Source: JAJDAT01 sp964344185 (GTDB lineage: Bacteria > Nitrospinota > Nitrospinia > Nitrospinales > JAJDAT01). From it: a stretch of 64,000 nt of DNA. Position numbers and translations under genes: made by a program. Shown here piece after piece: positions 17,286 through 26,639 of the stretch (position 1 is the first letter of the stretch; each line of letters begins with the position of its first letter). The stretch lies in assembly GCA_964344185.1 (NCBI GenBank), contig CAYFMN010000024.1, positions 1-64,000 on the forward strand, written 5' to 3'. The notes beneath the pieces were generated by a model. It had not been told where the DNA came from. It made no database searches and saw nothing but the letters and a program-made list of their open reading frames with translations.

Positions 17286-18533
17286 ATGGATGGTTCTTTT
17301 AAAAAATTGATCAATAAGCGAGTTGGCGTTTTAACTATTTTGGGTTTTTCGTCTGGACTACCTTTAGCCTTATCGGGAAGTTCTTTGCAAGCATGGATGA
17401 CTGTTGAAGGAGTTGATTTAAAGACAATAGGTATTTTCTCATTAGTTGGGTTGCCTTATACGCTCAAGTTTTTATGGTCTCCTTTAATGGATAGATTTGT
17501 TCCTCCCATTTTGGGGCGTCGACGAGGTTGGGTTTTAGTGTGTCAAGTTTTACTCCTAGTTTTTATATTTTTAATGGGAGTTACTTCGCCCAAAGAAGCT
17601 CCATGGATGATGGCTTTTTTGGCGGTTTTTGTCGCGTTTTTTTCAGCCTCTCAAGATGTTGTGATTGACGCTTATAGAACTGACGTAACCCGCCAAGAAG
17701 AGAGAGGACTGGCTGTAGCGGTTTCTGTAACAGGGTATAGAGTAGCGATGTTAGTGTCGGGAGCTATGGCTATGGTTCTTTCTCAACCTATAGGTTGGGA
17801 AAATACATATATTCTAATGGCTTTTTTAATGACTATTGGGATGTGTGGGACATTTTGGGGACCGGAACCTGAAAGGTTGGCAAGCGCTCCTCGAACTTTG
17901 GCTGAAGCAGTTTCTGGACCTTTTAAAAACTTTATGAGCAAACCAACCGCTTTAATGCTTTTGGCTTTGATTATTTTATACAAATTAGGCGATGCTTTTG
18001 CAGGAAGTTTAACGACAGCTTTTTTAATTAGGGGTAAAACATTTTCTGCCGCTGAAGTTGGAGTGGTCAACAAAGGGATGGGTTTGGCGGCTACTTTAAT
18101 TGGGGCTCTTTTAGGCGGAACTTTAATGGCAAGGCTAGGGTTATTTAAATCCCTTTTCTATTATGGAATTTTACAGGCTATTTCCAATTTGTCGTTTATG
18201 GCTGTAGCTGCATTTGAAAAAAGTTATGTTTTGATGGCTTTGGCTGTTGGAATTGAAAATTTATCTGGTGGGATGGGAACAGCCGCTTTTGTAGCTTTTT
18301 TGATGGCGTTATGCGATTCCAGATACACTGCGACACAATTCGCTCTTTTATCTGCTTTTGCCTCTTTAGGTAGAGTTTTTGTCGGACCTCCTTCTGGCGT
18401 AATTGCGGAACAAGTGGGTTGGGTTTCGTTTTTTGGAATAACCTTTTTAGCTGCTATTCCCGGGCTAGTTTTATTATGGGTAATGCGTGAAAGTATTAAA
18501 ATTCTGGGGCAAGAGTATAAGATTAATGATTAA
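17286..18533 (+). CDS. AmpG-like major facilitator superfamily permease
   Basis: A roughly 415-aa protein with twelve hydrophobic segments. It matches the AmpG/acetyl-CoA transporter-like branch of the MFS: LGFSSGLPLALSGSSLQAWM in helix 1, YTLKFLWSPLMDRF in the helix 2-3 loop, and the SQDVVIDAYRTDV motif near 120-130. AmpG imports anhydro-muropeptides (GlcNAc-anhMurNAc peptides) for cell-wall recycling; specificity here is not proven. I chose ATG 17286 because GGAAAAA lies 7 nt upstream; an in-frame TTG at 17274 is the alternative. The next gene, a YqiA-like hydrolase, follows after 52 bp. Confidence 0.85.
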   Translation: MDGSFKKLINKRVGVLTILGFSSGLPLALSGSSLQAWMTVEGVDLKTIGIFSLVGLPYTLKFLWSPLMDRFVPPILGRRRGWVLVCQVLLLVFIFLMGVTSPKEAPWMMAFLAVFVAFFSASQDVVIDAYRTDVTRQEERGLAVAVSVTGYRVAMLVSGAMAMVLSQPIGWENTYILMAFLMTIGMCGTFWGPEPERLASAPRTLAEAVSGPFKNFMSKPTALMLLALIILYKLGDAFAGSLTTAFLIRGKTFSAAEVGVVNKGMGLAATLIGALLGGTLMARLGLFKSLFYYGILQAISNLSFMAVAAFEKSYVLMALAVGIENLSGGMGTAAFVAFLMALCDSRYTATQFALLSAFASLGRVFVGPPSGVIAEQVGWVSFFGITFLAAIPGLVLLWVMRESIKILGQEYKIND

Positions 18534-18585
18534 GTTTGTAATTCAAGATCTTAGGTTTATGACTAATTTAATTTGTTGAGTAAAT

Positions 18586-19236
18586 GTGACGGTTCGATTT
18601 ATTTATTTACATGGATTTGCGTCTAGTCCGTATTCAAATAAGGCTAAAGCTTTTAAAACTCTCTTTGGAAAAAAAGGATTGAGTTTAACAATTCCAGATT
18701 TAGATGGCGGTAATTTCGAATGTATGACTCTTTCCAGCCAGATAAATATTATTGAAAACTTATTGGATATGGATAAAAACGCTCGTTACGCGTTAATTGG
18801 AAGCAGCATGGGGGGATATCTTGCGGCGTTGGTTAGTCAATTGAGAAAAGAGATAGAAGCAATATATCTGATGGCTCCTGCTTTTGAGTTTCTTACTCGT
18901 TGGAATTTAAAAATTGAAAAACAATTTGGGAAAAATAATATTCCAGATACCATTAAAGTTTTTCATTATAGGCAGAATAGAGAAGTTATTTTTAAGACAA
19001 AAATATTTGAAGACGCTAAAAAGTGGGAGAAAATTAGTTTTTTGCGCAAATTGCCTATTCGGATAGCTCATGGATTACATGACGATTCGGTTCCAATTGA
19101 AGTTTCAAGAAGGTTTATCGCTTCTCACCCATGGGGAACTCTCGAAGAGTTGGATTCTGATCATGGTTTAGGATCGCATGCTTACTGGCTTTCTGAAGAT
19201 TGTATAGCTTTTTTCCAGACTTTAAATTTGATATAG
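18586..19236 (+). CDS. YqiA-like alpha/beta-hydrolase (UPF0227-type esterase)
   Basis: A compact 216-aa alpha/beta-hydrolase. The N terminus has the YqiA phrase FIYLHGFASSPYSNKAK (oxyanion-hole HG). The nucleophile Ser is in GSSMGG near residue 68, the acid Asp in HGLHDDSVP near 168, and the catalytic His in DSDHGL near 192. Members have esterase activity on short acyl substrates; the physiological substrate is unknown. It is cytoplasmic. It starts at GTG 18586 with GAG 5 nt upstream, an ATG two bases earlier being out of frame and immediately stopped. It is possibly co-transcribed with the AmpG-like permease. Confidence 0.8.
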   Translation: MTVRFIYLHGFASSPYSNKAKAFKTLFGKKGLSLTIPDLDGGNFECMTLSSQINIIENLLDMDKNARYALIGSSMGGYLAALVSQLRKEIEAIYLMAPAFEFLTRWNLKIEKQFGKNNIPDTIKVFHYRQNREVIFKTKIFEDAKKWEKISFLRKLPIRIAHGLHDDSVPIEVSRRFIASHPWGTLEELDSDHGLGSHAYWLSEDCIAFFQTLNLI

Positions 19237-19428
19237 AAGTTTTTTGAGGGAAGAAGGCTAAGTTTTGAACTTATTTGTTGGATTTTTCAAAAAAAGTAGT
19301 TTTTTTACTATAATTAAACGAATTTATTTTTTCGATTTTTAAATTAGTATAAAATAAAGCCAACAAGTTGGAAGGTAGTTAATTGGATATTTAATAAAAA
19401 TGATTTTCCAATTTGGTTTGGAGGTTTC

Positions 19429-20127
19429 ATGAGCAATGAAAAAACTATTTTAATTGTTGACGACGATACCGAGCTGATTGATTTCCTGGCATTGAAATTA
19501 AATAAAGAAAATTTCAAGATCCATCGAGCAACTGATGGGGAGTCAGGATATTCTAAATTGCAAGAAATAAGACCTTCTTTGATTTTATTGGACATTAATA
19601 TGCCCAAGATGAATGGTTTAGAGCTTTGTAAAAAAATTAAACTCAATGAGACTCTAAAGCACACCCCAATTATTATGTTGACCGCAAAAGGAGAAACTAT
19701 AGATAGAATACTTGGTTTAGAGTTTGGGGCTGATGACTACATCACAAAACCTTTTAATTATCGTGAATTAATTTTACGCATAAAAAATGTTTTGAAGCGG
19801 GGAGATGGGGGTTCTAGAGAAAGAAAAAAATATGAATGGCCAGATTTAACCGTTGATATAGAAAATCACGAAGTATTGGTTAATGGAGAAGTAGTTCGTC
19901 TAACTTCGACAGAATTTAAATTGCTATCCAATTTAATGGAAAAACCGGGCCAAGTTAAATCCAGAGATTACTTACTTGAGCGCATTTGGGGCTACAACGA
20001 AAAAATCTTTTCCCGCACAGTTGATACCCATATTCAGAGATTGAGAACGAAACTAAAGACTGCTGGTAATCATATTGAAACTGTTCGTGGAGTTGGTTAC
20101 CGGTTTGAGGAAAAAGTTTACCCTTAA
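19429..20127 (+). CDS. OmpR/PhoB-family response regulator
   Basis: A 232-aa two-domain regulator. The receiver (1-120) has the acidic cluster Asp11-13, phospho-acceptor Asp55 in LLDINMP and the Lys in YITKPF. The C-terminal winged helix (about 130-230) has LTSTEFKLL, a recognition region with FSRTVDTHIQRLRTKL and the closing GVGYRF hairpin. It acts as a phosphorylation-dependent transcription factor. A GGAGG ribosome-binding site lies 4 nt before the ATG. No histidine kinase is adjacent (the next gene is an XRE regulator 560 bp away), so it is an orphan whose partner must be encoded elsewhere. Confidence 0.95.
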   Translation: MSNEKTILIVDDDTELIDFLALKLNKENFKIHRATDGESGYSKLQEIRPSLILLDINMPKMNGLELCKKIKLNETLKHTPIIMLTAKGETIDRILGLEFGADDYITKPFNYRELILRIKNVLKRGDGGSRERKKYEWPDLTVDIENHEVLVNGEVVRLTSTEFKLLSNLMEKPGQVKSRDYLLERIWGYNEKIFSRTVDTHIQRLRTKLKTAGNHIETVRGVGYRFEEKVYP

Positions 20128-20689
20128 TTTTTGCCAAGTTCCTAAGAAGCCTACGTTCTATCTCCAAATTAGGTAAAAGCCTTTTCTACCAGGATTTGAT
20201 CTTTCCTTTTTATCTTTCCCCAATTGTATTAAAAAATTTTCATGAGAGTTTATTTTTTCCAACCCTAATTTGGAAGTTAATGGAGCAAGTCAAATTGGTT
20301 GTTTGAAAAAAATGGAAAATATTTTATAGGCAGAAAATTAACCTCTTGCTAATATATTTTTGCTTGCGAAAATATTTACCTTGTTAAATCTTCTCGAAAA
20401 AACGTAAAATAGTGACTTTTCTTCCAGAAGATTGATAATATAATGATTTATTGCTTGTAATGTTGAGCAAGTAATATTATAGAATAGGTCCAATCAAAAG
20501 ATGACTGACGGCGAAATTATAAAAACTAAATGGTAATCGGAAAATTTTTTTGATAACCTAAAAACATTTAGGTTTTAGGTTTAATTGTTTGAGAACTTTG
20601 TTTATTGGGTTAAAAATTTTAACAAAGTAATAATCTAAAAAATAAAATCGAAACTATTGGGTGGTTAGCGAAAAGGCGAGTTACTAGTT
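20128..20689. other. long AT-rich intergenic region
   Basis: No gene is visible in either strand over 560 bp. It contains a perfect palindrome at 20555-20574 (listed separately) and a weaker imperfect inverted repeat around 20446-20480. Its length leaves room for a small RNA or extensive regulation, but nothing supports either directly. Confidence 0.35.
20555..20574. promoter_or_regulatory. inverted repeat upstream of an XRE regulator (candidate operator)
   Basis: Arms AACCTAAA (20555-20562) and TTTAGGTT (20567-20574) are perfect complements around AACA. A further TTAGGTTT half-copy follows at 20575-20582. It lies about 115 bp before the XRE-family start, so autoregulation is plausible. A weak AT-rich terminator for the preceding gene is the alternative. 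Confidence 0.4.
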
Positions 20690-21079
20690 ATGGAAAATGA
20701 TTCAATAGGAAAGAGGTTGAGAAAATGGCGGTCAACCTCGAAACTTAAATTAATCGGTTTGTCGGAGAAAATTAACGTTGCTGCCAGCTCTTTGTCGGAG
20801 CTAGAGAATGATAAATCCCTTCCTTCTTCTGAAACCTTGGTTAAGTTATATAAGGAAACGGATTTAGACATTATCTGGCTATTAACTGGCGACGGTAGAA
20901 TGTTTAGACAAGGAAATGACAATAATTCCGGAACAGATTTTTATGAAGATATTTTGCCTCAGAAAAGAGACGAAAGATTGAGGGAAATGCTTAAAAAATT
21001 CATCAGAGTTTATAATGGCAACCAGGAAAAAGCGGCTTTGTTAAGAGGGTTTTTAGAGGGGGCAGATCCTCAAAATTAA
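20690..21079 (+). CDS. XRE-family helix-turn-helix regulator
   Basis: A 129-aa protein. The N-terminal HTH (about 6-68) reads IGKRLRKWRSTSKLKLIGLSEKINVAASSLSELENDKSLPSSETLVKL, a Cro/CI-type fold, followed by the DIIWLLTGDG phrase common in phage-like repressors. The C-terminal 50 residues are charged and helical, without a LexA-type protease site. It is probably a DNA-binding repressor; targets unknown, but the palindrome just upstream is a candidate. It is not associated with any prophage genes here. Confidence 0.82.
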   Translation: MENDSIGKRLRKWRSTSKLKLIGLSEKINVAASSLSELENDKSLPSSETLVKLYKETDLDIIWLLTGDGRMFRQGNDNNSGTDFYEDILPQKRDERLREMLKKFIRVYNGNQEKAALLRGFLEGADPQN

Positions 21080-21295
21080 ACCTTCCAAAGTATGGAAAAA
21101 TACTAATTAATTTAATTGTATCAACCAAATACCTACTGATTAAGGAAATGGATTGAAACATGTTCGTCGCTTAGTTTAAACTCAAGTAGATTGAAACTCG
21201 TTAATTTAAAAGGTCAAATTTCCTCTTCAAAGCTGGATTTTGTATTTTACTAGCTTGGAAAATTGGTCTTTAAATGATTTTGAGGAAAATGGCTT

Positions 21296-22135
21296 GTGGA
21301 TGCGAATTTGCTTGGCGACGATTGGATAGCTACCCTTCCCGTTATTTATTTTAAGATTCAAAAAACTATCAAAGACCCGGACTCCTCTTTCTGGGAAATC
21401 GCAGATATAATTAAGGGGGACCCCAACCTGACTACGCGCTTGCTTCGTATTGTAAACAGTTCGTATTATGGGTTTTCCGCCAAAATAGAAACCGTTGCGC
21501 ATGCTTTAAATGTTATTGGGACTCAGCAATTAACAGATTTGGTTTTAGCCGCTTCAGTCGTAAATCAGTTCAAAGGCGGTAATCAAAAATGCGTTGCAAT
21601 GGACGCTTTTTGGAAACACAGTTTGGGGTGCGGACTTGCGGCAAAATCTCTTGCTTCTCAAAAAGGGGAAAAAGATCCTGACAGATTTTATGCGATGGGT
21701 ATGTTACATGATTTAGGCAGCTTGATCGTTTTTAATAAAATGCCCAATCGATCCATAAAGGTAGTTGAAGAGTCCGCTAAACGGAACGAACCATTATTTA
21801 TTTTAGAGAGAGAGTCTTTTGGTTTTGACCATTCCGTAGTAGCCGACGCTTTATTGAAAGCCTGGGAACTACCAAACAGATTGATTGAACCAATCGCTTT
21901 TCATCATGATCCCGGCAAATCGAAAAACTTTCCTATGGAAGCCGCCATATTGCATTTAGGAGATATCATGGCCTATGAATTGACGCTTGGAGGAAGCGGG
22001 TCTTCGGTTATTCCGCTGGTAAAATTAGAAGCTTGGGATATGATTGGGCTTTCAGAAAAAAAATGGAATGAAGTAAAAGAGTTTGTTAAAGAGGAATTTG
22101 ATTCAGCGGTAGGTATGTTTCTTTCGGATAATTAG
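21296..22135 (+). CDS. HDOD-domain signalling protein
   Basis: A 279-aa protein with an HDOD domain (about 8-205), a non-hydrolysing relative of HD domains found in regulatory proteins. Visible landmarks are LPVIYFKIQKTIKDP, the LTTRLLRIVNSSYYGF motif near 48-63, the HALNVIGTQQL segment, AMGMLHDLGSLI near 137-150 and a later AFHHDP. It lacks an attached EAL, GGDEF or kinase domain. Such proteins often regulate motility, biofilm or stress in an unknown biochemical manner. It starts at GTG 21296 with GAGG about 10 nt upstream. The nearest ATG is out of frame. Confidence 0.85.
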   Translation: MDANLLGDDWIATLPVIYFKIQKTIKDPDSSFWEIADIIKGDPNLTTRLLRIVNSSYYGFSAKIETVAHALNVIGTQQLTDLVLAASVVNQFKGGNQKCVAMDAFWKHSLGCGLAAKSLASQKGEKDPDRFYAMGMLHDLGSLIVFNKMPNRSIKVVEESAKRNEPLFILERESFGFDHSVVADALLKAWELPNRLIEPIAFHHDPGKSKNFPMEAAILHLGDIMAYELTLGGSGSSVIPLVKLEAWDMIGLSEKKWNEVKEFVKEEFDSAVGMFLSDN

Positions 22136-22148
22136 GTTTAAAATTACA

Positions 22149-22907
22149 TTAAACTTTAGATATAGTTTTTTGAGGAGCCCAACCGATTTTTTTGTCCTTC
22201 AATTGAATTTTATACCATCCGTTTTCCTCCCCCAATATTCTGAAAATTGCGCCTTTATGGATTTTGAATAAAGTAATATTAGTATCTCCTTGCCCCGACT
22301 TTATTTCGATTTGTTCCGCCATAGCCACCCCTGTTATATAGTTTTTTTGATGATAAAACTTAGCTCCAACAGAAGCGATCATAATAGCTAACAAAATAAC
22401 TGTTCCTATTTTTAAATTATTAATTAGTTCGGTTCGGAGCCAAATATTTAGAATGAGACAAAGCCAAAATAAAATATTAACTACAACAAGGATATTTACG
22501 AGTTCCCAGAACTCGAAGTCATCTAACCACACTAAAATTTGATTCAAAAAAGGCGAGGGAGCTTCATAAATTTTATCTTCAGTTTTGGACACAACATAAC
22601 GAAAGTTTGCTTCAATGTTTTGATCGCGAGGGGCCAAGCGTTTTGCGCGACTATAAAACAATATTGATTTCTCAATTTCTCCTAGCCGGAAATATATATT
22701 TGCCATATTGTAATATGCATATGCGTTCTCGTAGTTTTGGTTAACGAGCTTGCCATAAATTGCAAGAGCTTCTTGGTATTTTGAATTTAAAGCGAGATCG
22801 TTGGCTAAGGCAATTTTAGATAATATGTTGTTTTCCTGCGCTAAGCTGGGTAAAGCCAGTAGATGCAGCCATAGCATGAGCGTTGATATAAAAAACTTTT
22901 GCTTCAC
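22149..22907 (-). CDS. batE: BatE-like TPR/SH3 membrane protein
   Basis: The last gene of the moxR-bat operon. A signal peptide (1-24) is followed by two TPR units (about 30-100, with YAYYNMANIYFRLGEIEKSILFYSRAKRLAP), two membrane helices around 135-180, and a C-terminal bacterial SH3-like domain (about 190-252) ending in GWYKIQL-D-K-IGWAPQ. This architecture is BatE. The protein probably supports the Bat vWA complex in the inner membrane; biochemical function is not established. The start overlaps the batD stop by 4 bp (coupled translation). Confidence 0.8.
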   Translation of the reverse strand: MKQKFFISTLMLWLHLLALPSLAQENNILSKIALANDLALNSKYQEALAIYGKLVNQNYENAYAYYNMANIYFRLGEIEKSILFYSRAKRLAPRDQNIEANFRYVVSKTEDKIYEAPSPFLNQILVWLDDFEFWELVNILVVVNILFWLCLILNIWLRTELINNLKIGTVILLAIMIASVGAKFYHQKNYITGVAMAEQIEIKSGQGDTNITLFKIHKGAIFRILGEENGWYKIQLKDKKIGWAPQKTISKV

Positions 22908-24703
22908 GACAGTTTTTCCAATTTTTGCAATGTTTCTAAAGACTGATTTATTAAACTTTTTTGGGAATCGTTAGCGGCTTCAATTCCTCCATATTGGATT
23001 TTTTCAAGCTTTTCTAATAAATCTTGAATTTCAATAATTTGGTCTTTTGAGAATTTTCTTTCTTTCAGTCTGTTTATTGCTTCGTCTGAAGTGAAAGCCG
23101 CTCCATTGAGATTTAATTTGTCGCCAATGTATTCCCTCAAAATTTGAGAAAGTTCTTGAATGAATAACTTAGGGCTATGGTCTTTTGACGTAAGAGATTC
23201 TAATTTTGTTTTTGCGAGTTTATAGGCTTTTTTGTTTCGGGCAAACGCTGAATCATATTGAAATTTTCTCTTTTTCCGAACAATCGCTGCGATAGTAAAG
23301 TAACTTAAAATGGGAATAAATCCGCTGGCAAAATAAACTACCTTAACTTCTTTTGTCGGTTTTTGATTTGAGAAATCTTCCAAATTAGTATGGTTTGGGA
23401 AAATATCCGTTCCTAAAATTTTGATTTTACCCTGAGTTAAGTTTTTGGAATCCACTACGTTCATTTTCTCGTTGTTTTCCCCAGGCAAAACTTCCAGGCG
23501 AATGGGTTCTGTTTTAGTGGTTATATAGCGTTCTTCTTCAGGATCAAAATAAGATAGGGATAAGGATGGAATTTGGTAATTGCCTTCATTTAGAGGGACC
23601 AAGGCGAATTTAAAAATCTTTTCCCCATAGAGTTTTTGGTTTTTTGTTCTTTTTTCTAATTTTGGTTCGTCTGAGTATGTTTTAAAGTTTTTAGTGAGAT
23701 CGGGTAAATTAAAAACAGCGTCTTGAATATTTCCTATTCCTGAAACTTTGACGGTTAGCGTTGAAGTGTCTCCTGTTTTAATTTTCGGTTTTCCAATCTT
23801 TGCGGATATTTCGAATTTTCCCACAAGATTAGAAAAGTCCAAAGGTTTTCCATTTTCGGGCAACGGTCTTACATTTATTAAGATAGGTTTAGTCCGAATA
23901 ACTTTATGTTGCAGTCTTCCTGAATGTCCAAAAAAAGGATCGTTAAAAAATAAATTAAATGGATCTTGAGATCGAGGTCTTTGATCTCTTATGACTAAAT
24001 CTAAATTTACAGAGGCTCCAGGAATTTCTATCGGTCCAGTTTTTGTTGGAAATAGAGCGGTCGAAAATTCGCTGGTTTGATATTGTAATCCATTTAAAAC
24101 CTGAGAGTAATCGCTGGGTTTGCCGAGCTGCTCTTCTCTAAAGTCGTCAAAAGGAAGGTTTAACTGAACATTTTTCGTTTCTACCCTTCTATATAATTTA
24201 AATGTAAAAGTAATTTGTTCGTTGACATAAGGCGCGGTTGTTGAAGCAAAGGTTTCGGCAAATACGGGAGCTTGGTTTTGCGCAGTTTGCTTTGAGATGT
24301 CGCTAACTTCTAACTGGATTGAGTTTGATAGATATTCTTTCCCTTTATATTCAAGTTTTACTGAATCTAGAGTAAATTTACCTGTTTTTTGAGGAGTTAA
24401 TAAAAAATTATGCTTAGTTGAAGCCGCCATTTTCCCATTCACTATTGTAATGGAGGATTGGGTCCCTGATTGCCTTAAAGTAAAATTTGGAATTGCCGGT
24501 AAAATTGGTTTAGGAGAATTTTGAATTCCTTTAACGGTGACCGTTAGATTAAAGACATCTTCGAGAGTTCCGCGATTTTTATCTACCGTTGTTAAAATCG
24601 AGATTTCGTCGGCATAAGCCGGATAAACGAATAGATTTAACAAGTTGGCGAATAAGAAAAACTTGATAGCTTTCTCTATGAAATTATTTTTCTTAGATTC
24701 CAT
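22904..24703 (-). CDS. batD: BatD-like oxygen-tolerance protein
   Basis: A 599-aa protein with a signal peptide (about 1-31, ending YADE), long beta-rich periplasmic domains (about 32-465) of the BatD type (repeated LTVTVKG, QSSITIVNG, LTVKVSGIGNIQDA phrases), one membrane helix near 500-520, and a cytoplasmic helical tail with a DUF-like LSQILREYIGDKLNL segment. The family belongs to the Bacteroides aerotolerance operon and is thought to form a complex with BatA/B/C. I chose ATG 24703 because it gives a clean signal peptide and lies 7 nt after the batC stop. A longer open frame (to 24856) would overlap batC by about 145 bp and put 51 residues before the signal. Confidence 0.85.
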   Translation of the reverse strand: MESKKNNFIEKAIKFFLFANLLNLFVYPAYADEISILTTVDKNRGTLEDVFNLTVTVKGIQNSPKPILPAIPNFTLRQSGTQSSITIVNGKMAASTKHNFLLTPQKTGKFTLDSVKLEYKGKEYLSNSIQLEVSDISKQTAQNQAPVFAETFASTTAPYVNEQITFTFKLYRRVETKNVQLNLPFDDFREEQLGKPSDYSQVLNGLQYQTSEFSTALFPTKTGPIEIPGASVNLDLVIRDQRPRSQDPFNLFFNDPFFGHSGRLQHKVIRTKPILINVRPLPENGKPLDFSNLVGKFEISAKIGKPKIKTGDTSTLTVKVSGIGNIQDAVFNLPDLTKNFKTYSDEPKLEKRTKNQKLYGEKIFKFALVPLNEGNYQIPSLSLSYFDPEEERYITTKTEPIRLEVLPGENNEKMNVVDSKNLTQGKIKILGTDIFPNHTNLEDFSNQKPTKEVKVVYFASGFIPILSYFTIAAIVRKKRKFQYDSAFARNKKAYKLAKTKLESLTSKDHSPKLFIQELSQILREYIGDKLNLNGAAFTSDEAINRLKERKFSKDQIIEIQDLLEKLEKIQYGGIEAANDSQKSLINQSLETLQKLEKLS

Positions 24704-24710
24704 GAGCGCT

Positions 24711-25556
24711 TTACCAATCTTTACCACGGTATTCTGAATTAGGTTTAAGTTTCTTTGCTTGCATTTGTCCAAACTTTTTACGATTTTCATTAATCGATAA
24801 TAACCATTGTTCGGCTTGTTCTTTTGTGAGCTCTTCCTGTTGGGGGTTTCCTGCAATAGATTGGGAGCCTTGTTCTTCGTTTTTTGGGTTTTGATTATTT
24901 TCGTAATTTTCTTGAGGTTTTTCTAAAGGCTGGTTTTTAGAAGTTTTTGATTCTGAATTATCTTCATTTTGGTTTGGTTGAGAATCGTGTTCCTGATCTT
25001 TTTTAGAATCCTTGGCGCTCTCTTGATTCTCTTGAGAGTCAGATTTGTTTGAATTTTTTTTCGAGTCTTTACTATCTTTATCTGATGATTTTTTTTGCTG
25101 ATTGTCTTGTTGTTGATTTTGTTGGCGCTTTTTTAACTGTTTTTGAGAAAGCTCTAAATTATATTTAGCGTCCATATCGTTTGGATCTAATTCCAGAGCT
25201 TTTTTATAAGAATTAATGGCTTGTTTAAGTTTTCCAAGATTAAAGGACGCGTTTCCCGCATTATAGTAAGCTTTTTGTTTTAACTTAGAATCTTGCGTAA
25301 TAACAGCCGCTTGATTAAAAGATTGAAGAGCCTGGTCAAATTGTCCAAGTCGATATTGGCTATTCGCCAGGTTGTAGGCCAAAGAAGCGTCATTTGGAGA
25401 TTGATCAAAGGCAGAATTAAAGTTTTTAGCGGCTTCTTGGAAGTTTCCGCTTAAATAGTTAGATTGGCCGATTTCCGCCAGAGGTTTATTTATTTGTGCA
25501 GAAGCGAACTTGGAAAACAAAAAAGAAAATAGAAAAATATAAAAAACGATTTTCAT
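24711..25556 (-). CDS. batC: BatC-like TPR protein
   Basis: A signal peptide (1-20) is followed by three TPRs (about 25-145; motifs such as ASLAYNLANSQYRLGQFDQA and KAYYNAGNASFNLGKLKQA). A low-complexity region rich in Gln, Ser, Asn, Lys and Asp (about 150-250) follows, then a short conserved helix with LTKEQAEQWLLSINENRK. The last helix and TPR block are typical of BatC. It is periplasmic or membrane-associated and probably recruits the vWA proteins. It lies between batB (49 bp upstream) and batD (7 bp downstream). Confidence 0.82.
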   Translation of the reverse strand: MKIVFYIFLFSFLFSKFASAQINKPLAEIGQSNYLSGNFQEAAKNFNSAFDQSPNDASLAYNLANSQYRLGQFDQALQSFNQAAVITQDSKLKQKAYYNAGNASFNLGKLKQAINSYKKALELDPNDMDAKYNLELSQKQLKKRQQNQQQDNQQKKSSDKDSKDSKKNSNKSDSQENQESAKDSKKDQEHDSQPNQNEDNSESKTSKNQPLEKPQENYENNQNPKNEEQGSQSIAGNPQQEELTKEQAEQWLLSINENRKKFGQMQAKKLKPNSEYRGKDW

Positions 25557-25605
25557 ATAAAAATTTTACTTCTTAATTTGCCGCAAAAAAAAGAAAAACT
25601 TTCAA

Positions 25606-26637
25606 CTAGTTTGACGACGTTTTGCGATTTTTAATAGAGGTATTCTGAATTGTCCTATTTTGCTGTGTTGATTCAAAAGCTAATAGCGCCAACGCTAAAA
25701 CTAAAAACCATTGAAATCGATCTTGCCAAATTTTTTTTCGTCCACTTTTTAATTCGCTATCGTTTAAATGTTCCTTAATGTTTTCGATATAGATTTTCTT
25801 TAAATCCATATCTCCAGTGACGGACCTAACGTACGCGCCTCCTGTTTCTATCGCTACGGTTTGCAAGGCGTTTTCATTTAGTTTAGTAAGAGCGACTTCT
25901 CCTTGCTCATCAATTTTAAAGCCAGATTCTCTGCGTTTTGGAATTGGGGCTCCAATGTCTCCTCCGATTCCTATTGCAAAGACCTTAACGCCCATTTCCT
26001 TAGCTTTTTGCGTTGCGGCTTCTAATTTTCCTCCATGGTCTTCTCCGTCGGTAATTATGATGATCGTTTTGGACGTGTTATCTGTTTCTTTGAAAGCTTG
26101 CAGCGACTTAATTATTGCCGCTCCCAAATCGGTTCCAGGAATTGGAATGAGGTCGGCGTCTAAGATATCTAAAAAAATGTTTGCCGCTGAGTAGTCTAAA
26201 GTGAGTGGGCATTGGATGTAGCTTACTCCCGCAAAAGCAACTAAGCCAATTCTGTCTCCCATTAGCATTTGTATAAGATCCGAAACTTTTCTTTTGGCTC
26301 GTTCTAATCTGTTAGGTTTTATATCTTTAGCGAGCATACTTGAAGATACGTCCATAGCGACGACGATGTCGACGCCTCTTTGTTTTAAGTCTTCCCATTG
26401 AAATCCCCATTGAGGTCGGCAAAGAGCAAGAACAAGACAGGATAGAATTAAAAAAATTAGAAAAGATTTACGTTTTCTTTTTTTTCCAACAATGGGATCG
26501 ATTATCGACGCTTGTATTTCCGGAGATGAAAAGTTATCTAGTTTCTTTTGGCGTTGTCGATTAGCCCAGCGTATAAAAACTACATAAAGTGGCAGTAACC
26601 AAAACAAATAAAGATATTCAGGTTGTTCAAAACGCAT
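25606..26637 (-). CDS. batB: BatB-like von Willebrand factor A membrane protein
   Basis: A 343-aa protein with N-terminal membrane helices (about 8-25 and 58-74), a vWA domain (about 90-290) with the MIDAS motif D96-x-S98-x-S100 in VAMDVSSSM and a later ITDGEDHGG, and a C-terminal helix near 310-325. It is part of the Bat complex, which confers aerotolerance or stress resistance by an unknown mechanism. An insertion at about 228-245 (PIPKRRESGF) is typical of BatB. It starts 2 bp after the batA stop, so the two vWA proteins are co-expressed. Confidence 0.88.
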   Translation of the reverse strand: MRFEQPEYLYLFWLLPLYVVFIRWANRQRQKKLDNFSSPEIQASIIDPIVGKKRKRKSFLIFLILSCLVLALCRPQWGFQWEDLKQRGVDIVVAMDVSSSMLAKDIKPNRLERAKRKVSDLIQMLMGDRIGLVAFAGVSYIQCPLTLDYSAANIFLDILDADLIPIPGTDLGAAIIKSLQAFKETDNTSKTIIIITDGEDHGGKLEAATQKAKEMGVKVFAIGIGGDIGAPIPKRRESGFKIDEQGEVALTKLNENALQTVAIETGGAYVRSVTGDMDLKKIYIENIKEHLNDSELKSGRKKIWQDRFQWFLVLALALLAFESTQQNRTIQNTSIKNRKTSSN

Positions 26638-26639
26638 AT

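Noticed and set aside
19309..19314. TATAAT before the PhoB-type regulator gene
   Set aside because: No acceptable -35 element lies 16-18 bp upstream, and AT-rich intergenic DNA gives many such hexamers by chance.
24704..24856. N-terminal extension of batD by 51 codons
   Set aside because: The extension overlaps batC and contains no hydrophobic signal; the ATG at 24703 yields a normal signal peptide 7 nt after the batC stop.
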